This document shows positions 60,084-64,000 of a stretch of 64,000 nt of DNA, piece by piece. The stretch is from assembly GCA_940337035.1 (NCBI GenBank), contig OW679203.1:28157495-28221494 (forward strand), written 5' to 3'. The notes beneath the pieces are model-generated. The model made no database searches and was not told where the DNA came from. It worked only from the letters and a program-made list of their open reading frames with translations. The stretch comes from Agriotes lineatus. Lineage: Eukaryota > Arthropoda > Insecta > Coleoptera > Elateridae. The stretch's first letter is position 1; each line of letters begins with the position of its first letter. The translations under genes and the position numbers were made by a program.

Positions 60084-60649
60084 CTTTAGTGTACACATAA
60101 CGGAATATTCCGGGAGCATAAAGGAACTTTTAATTGAATCTGGAAGCTTTCAACGAGCTTACGTCCAACGGATTGGAAGGATCGTTCTTACCTCAAGAGA
60201 GTAGATGTAAACATAAGATCGTTGATAAATTAAAAAAGAGTGCTGAATTGTTTTGATTTTTTTCCCAAGGGTATCTATATATTGCAGGAGGCCACAAGGG
60301 TATCTTGCTGATAAGCAAACATTGTGACTATAGTGGTATTAGAACTGGAAAAGGCAGCAGTATATGTAGGGTATAATATAGAACCAAGACACTCTCTCAG
60401 ACAGTTCTGACTTGATCGGTATTTACATTAACGCTATTAGATACAATTCGAGTAAATTTCTTTAAACCTTTCATAAAAATCCAGTATACTAGATTATTTC
60501 GGAGAATTTGACAGTTATTTTCATTATGTAACAAACGACTTCATCAGGAGGTAAACAAAAGAGCACCGCCACTCAACGTGTGAACCACGACAAAGGTGAA
60601 ATTATTCCTCGATCGAAAGGAAGAAGCTGAAATTTGTAGTTAAGATTCG

Positions 60650-60910
60650 TCGCGGTTGACTAAAGACAGCGGTGGACAAGCTTTACAAATTAGCACTTTC
60701 CAAATGGAATAATGGGGCAACCTTAGACTCGATTGGGATTATATCGGAGTTTGCAGATTTCAGTAGCTTTGCGAATTTTTCTGGTAAAGAACAATGGAGA
60801 TTTGCAGATAATAGAAATTTTATCTAAAAGGATCTTATGGCCGGTATCGGGTTGGTATTTGGCAACAGTTGACGATAAAGCGAGCTCCGATCTGAGACTG
60901 CACTGGTGGG
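60650..60910 (-). pseudogene. PLE family A C-terminal coding remnant, copy 2
   Basis: The minus strand gives SELALSSTVAKYQPDTGHK and then KIRKATEICKL, the diverged equivalents of the S-A-V-A-E-H..T-G-H and R-E-A-I-E-I blocks of Penelope proteins. The catalytic GIY-YIG core is not recognisable. Confidence 0.6.
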
Positions 60911-61158
60911 ATACTGTAACGCTAGCATCTGCAGCAAATTATAAATGCTACATCAAAACCTACGATGCGCGAAGATACGAAGAAGCAACTTCGGCGCCGC
61001 CTCCCACTCAATGGTTCCTGGAGCGGCTGTACCGATAAAGCCACCCGAAGAATATAAAAGCAGGTTTTACAACCATTTGAGTCACTTGAGTCGCTTGAGT
61101 CTACCGATCCCGACCAGTCTGGCTTGAGTCTCTGGACTTACCTTCCTCCACCCTCTCT

Positions 61159-61320
61159 TACCTTAGCATGTGACAGCGTTCTCTGTCCCCTAAAGCATTT
61201 TCTGATACCGAACTGTACCTTAGTACGTGACAGCGTTCTTTGCCTCCTGAGGCCTTTCCTGATACCAACTTATACCTTAGCATGTGACAGCTTTCTCTGT
61301 ATCCTAAGGCATTTTCTGTT
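61159..61320 (+). repeat. 57-bp tandem repeat, nearly three units
   Basis: TACCTTAG..GTGACAGC..TTCT begins at 61159, 61216 and 61273. Each unit carries CCT(A/G)A(A/G)GC-TTT-CTG variants. It lies just downstream of the TATA box in the LTR-like insertion, in what would be the transcribed leader. Confidence 0.9.
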
Positions 61321-61850
61321 AATTCAAAGCTCCACGTCCCCGACACTACCGTAGGCGGTAAAAATATTATAACCTATTAATAACCAGACTTGTAGAAATC
61401 ATGTTGTACGTCCCGCACGAAGGCAGCGCGAACAATATAACCTCATTAATTAATTTACCTGGAGGGTCAGCGTTGTACGTCCAACGACGTCTTACTGAAA
61501 CCCAAAGATGGATTACTCGAGGGTGAAAACCTCACCGCATGCGAACAGCGACACTGTCAAATCCATTCGCCCGCCAAAGCGAGCGAATTTCCCCAGGTGG
61601 AAACACACGTTCCTAAGGTATCGTGTAATCTCTGTACTTTCTAAGTGTGTTCGCAGAATGCCACACGTAAACAAAACGGCAGCACACATAGGCTACGCCC
61701 ACCGCTTCAACGACAAGTTATACAGGGGGGAGGGACTCTAACTTCGCTCCAGGTCAAATGTCGCCGCCGGCGATACTTACGTGCTAATTGGATTGCAGTT
61801 AACAAGGAACAAAGAAACAGGCCCCGAGAGGAAATTGCTAATATTATTAA

Positions 61851-62346
61851 TACAATGTGCCTCATGGCATGATTGCAATGGTTAAAGGATATGTTGTTCA
61901 AGCAGTTTCAAATCAAATACGTCTAATGAACATATGTCCAAAAATCTATCGCAATTAAGCTACGGTAATTTTAATTGTTAATAAGAAGAGATAAAATCTC
62001 ATTAAAAATAAGTTAAAGAATTGCTTTATTGCAATAATTGTTCAAAATGTCCACCCAACTGCTATAGACACATTCGTCTCGGGTCTACCATAAAGATTTT
62101 CGGCGTCATCCATAATCCTAGTTACAAGTTGTTCTCTGTTTTCAGGGGGTTCTGCATAAACAAGACTTTTCAGTTTCCCCAAAGAAAAAATGCGGTGCAT
62201 TAGTAGGGTTTTCTAAAACCTCAACTGCTTGCAGCACAATTACGATAGAGTTTTGGCCATATGTTCATTAGACGTTTTTGACTTGAAACTGCTTCAGCAA
62301 CATATCCTTCAATTATGGAGATTATGTCATGGGGCACTTTGTATAC
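61851..62346 (-). mobile_element. DNA transposon remnant with about 113-bp inverted repeats
   Basis: Bases 61851-61963 and the reverse complement of 62232-62346 agree over about 113 bp at roughly 80 percent, with shared blocks ACGTCTAATGAACATATG, AGCAGTTTCAA and GGATATGTTG. Between them lies the C-terminus of a transposase on the minus strand. The layout is that of an internally deleted DNA transposon whose 5' inverted repeat now abuts the end of the coding region. The exact outer ends and TSD were not resolved. Confidence 0.7.
62027..62215 (-). pseudogene. C-terminus of a DUF4817-associated (Tc3-like) transposase
   Basis: The minus strand reads NAPHFFF, then LKSLVYAEPPENREQLVTRI, IMDDAENLY, and after a frameshift QLGGHFEQLLQ followed by a stop. 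The D-L-N-P-x-D-F-F-L-W-G, L-K-S-L-V-Y and G-G-H-F-E-x-L-L order is the tail shared by DDE transposases of insect elements whose N-terminus carries DUF4817. The final acidic residue of the D-F-F block is His here. Everything upstream is missing. Confidence 0.8.
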
Positions 62347-62589
62347 AAATTATTTGCTTAATAATTGCTTATTATTTTGTATTAATAGTTAAAAATAATA
62401 TACCGTTGCAATATACGTCGTGTTTTCTTGACCATACACATTTGAGTAAACATTTTCTTTGATTGAGCTTAGCCGAGGTAAAAATTAACAGACTGTTTGA
62501 GCCTTTCCGAAATTAATGGAAGTCGTAAATGACCAGAATTAATTATCAGGACTAAATTTAAATTCGGAGGGCTAAAACGTTACAATACA

Positions 62590-63100
62590 GGTTTTTACTA
62601 CGAGTTATTTCACCAATGTATACATCATTTAATGGCAGTTGATGGCGGACTGTATATTCCTAGCACGACAGACGTCTTTTCTAAGAGCTTTTCGAATATG
62701 GTTCAGTTCAGCGTGAATCTTATCGGGTTGAGATAGCGAAATAGCCCGATATCTTGTACATATTGATAACGTTGATAACGGAAGGTTTCTGTGTTCGATG
62801 ATGATGGTAATCGGCATGTAGATAGTGGTTAGTGTGAGTGGGTTTGCAATATACAGAATGGCTAAGTTTTCCATTGCGATGGCAAGAAACGTGAACGTCC
62901 ATGAAAGGACCTTCTGCCACCATGGTAAAGTTAAATCTGAGTCTGCCTATTGAGATGATTTAAGACGAGTAAAATGCATTTACTCGTAGTATATAACCAA
63001 ATAATAAAGGTATCGGAACCAAAGCTTCCATAAAGGTATTGGCAGCAATAGGTAAAAGGGACGAATCTATAGCGCACCAAATATTATTTCAAAGAACTCG
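62590..63100 (-). pseudogene. PLE family A reverse transcriptase remnant, copy 2
   Basis: Reading the minus strand from 63,100 downward: AIDSSLLPIAANTFMEA (for A-M-G-S-P-L-S-P-V-I-A-N), a lost active-site block, FMDVHVSCHRNGKLSHSVY, CKPTHTNHYLHADYHHH and IHAELNHIRKALRK. This is the order of a Penelope RT. A deletion has removed the Y-V-D-D block, leaving only FRY-like codons near 63,015. Frames shift at least twice. Confidence 0.85.
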
Positions 63101-64000
63101 CCATGCTGTGGTCACAACTGTTGAATTATGGTTATGGAAGCGAAAACAGAAACTTTAATAATGAGAGAAGTGGCACCTAAAGTCTTTGAATTCAATGCTC
63201 GTATTAGAGATAAGTTCAGCGAAACGGGTAGAATTACGAACATACAACGCAAATTTCGATCCTCCTGAAGCTATAGTTTTTATTTACTATATACATCGTC
63301 ACCGATGGCGTAGGAAAGTTTCTTCAATGACAAAATATAATAATAAAAAACCTTTATTGGTAAAAACAACTTCATATAATAACAATTTAACAGTGCCAAT
63401 GTGGCAAAGTTCAGTACAAGGTTCTACATTTCAACTCAAGCATCATGGCCATGGTGTACAATACCCAAAGTTTGAAGCAGTGTATGTCACCCTAGCATTA
63501 CAAAAATGAATAGAATGTATTTATTACTTGGTATAGGTATAGTTATAAAGCAATGCTTAGTATATGAGTCACAAGTACCAATCTCTGAAACTCTGAACTG
63601 ATTTGTTTTTAATTTCCGAGGGTACATAACTATAAATTCTCACAATATTGTAATCGAGGACCTTTCAAAAAAGCAAATTTGTAAATATATTCCTATGAAC
63701 ACATTCTAAGCCTTTATGAAATAGCAATTAATATTTCAAGAATAGCAAATATTATTTTCTAAAATGTCTTAGAAATGTGCTAGTTTAATTATTGTAAATG
63801 GTTTAAAATATCATTGGCCTTGATAATAATTTCTAAAACAGTATTAAAAATAGTGTTAGCCTTGATTAGAACAAAATGTAATCAGGGTAGGCTTGGAAAT
63901 AATGTAAAAGGATGTAAGATCGAAGACAAGCAATTGGGGGAAAGGAACATAAGCTGCGAAGTGGTATTAATTGTGACTTTCCTAATGAATAATTGTTTAT
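63101..64000. other. Right flank with one unassigned open frame
   Basis: A 107-codon plus frame (63186-63509) encodes a basic, Asn-rich product containing RHRWRRKVSSMTKYNNKK and a C-terminal half that reads like real protein (QGSTFQLKHHGHGVQYPKFE). I know no match. It may be a host exon, an element piece or chance. The rest is AT-rich and empty. Confidence 0.3.

Larger units (their letters stand above)
60915..62584 (+). mobile_element. Second solo-LTR-like insertion, nested in the PLE
   Basis: The segment starts TGTAACGCTAGC and ends CTAAAACGTTACA, with TGTAACG/CGTTACA terminal inversion. It is flanked by ATAC (60911-60914 and 62585-62588), a 4-bp TSD. A TATA box (ATATAAAAGC near 61,050) is followed by GAGTC repeats and a 57-bp tandem repeat. 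It shares the TGTAA..TTACA ends, the 4-bp TSD and the promoter position with the insertion at 53.3 kb, but little sequence. A DNA-transposon remnant at 61,851-62,346 is nested within it, so the LTR proper is about 1.2 kb. Confidence 0.75.
60493..63100 (-). mobile_element. Penelope-like element family A, copy 2, interrupted
   Basis: The left end matches copy 1: ATTATTTCGG, then CATTATGTAACAAACGACTTC (60,493-60,542) align with 14,810-14,857. GGATCTTATGGCCGGTATCG (60,831-60,850) matches the copy-1 C-terminal region. RT sequence resumes at 62,590 with the same TTTCACCAATGTATACA block as copy 1. The 1.67-kb sequence between is a later LTR-like insertion. The minus-strand RT extends to about 63,100 and further upstream cannot be followed. 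Copy 2 keeps about 80 bp near the insertion that copy 1 lacks. Confidence 0.83.

Noticed and set aside
1..64000. CRISPR arrays, operons, bacterial or phage genes
   Set aside because: No regular spacer arrays, no ribosome-binding sites before long frames, and the element content is eukaryotic throughout.

Overview
This window looks like the transposon-dense, AT-rich intergenic or intronic DNA of an arthropod, most likely an insect. I found no host protein-coding gene that I can recognise, no rRNA or tRNA gene, and no sign of bacterial organisation. The insect reading rests on the element spectrum: a mariner, a BEL/Pao LTR retrotransposon, a Tigger/pogo-type DNA transposon, Penelope-like elements (PLEs) with GIY-YIG remains, several non-LTR retrotransposon (LINE) fragments, tRNA- and 5S-headed SINEs, and a transposase piece of the type found in DUF4817-containing insect elements. 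The species cannot be named from the sequence.

Layout. 0.5-1.7 kb: a mariner (minus strand) with terminal inverted repeats (TIRs), a TA duplication and a broken transposase. 2.9-6 kb: a tandem duplication, an unassigned broken reading frame, a 5S-headed SINE and a 58-bp minisatellite. 6.8-13 kb: a BEL/Pao element with 224-bp LTRs and a 5-bp target-site duplication (TSD, ATCTA), broken by nonsense codons and deletions, with a 5'-truncated LINE inside gag. 13.7-17.8 kb: a Tigger-like element interrupted by a PLE flanked by a 12-bp TSD. 17.8-18.6 kb: a second PLE family, GIY-YIG end only. 20.1 kb and 47.8 kb: tRNA-headed SINEs. 24.8 kb: a hairpin MITE-like element. 36.0-37.6 kb: a LINE split by a 0.9-kb unknown insertion. 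46.5 kb, 55.9 kb and 57.3 kb: further LINE scraps. 53.3-54.8 kb: a CpG-rich solo-LTR-like insertion with a 4-bp TSD. 60.5-63.1 kb: a PLE of the same family as at 15 kb, interrupted by a second solo-LTR-like insertion (TSD ATAC) that itself holds a DNA-transposon remnant between inverted repeats of about 113 bp.

How the parts relate. The window is best read as layered insertions, not cooperating genes. Four nests can be ordered: LINE after BEL/Pao; PLE after Tigger; unknown element after LINE at 36-37 kb; and a three-level stack at 60.5-63.1 kb (PLE, then LTR, then DNA transposon). Every transposon coding region I recognise is interrupted, so nothing here seems able to move on its own.

Long gaps hold AT-rich sequence with short random reading frames. 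Where a gap contains something slightly coding-like that I cannot name, it is listed with low confidence. All calls come from reading the sequence and knowledge of the families; no search was run.
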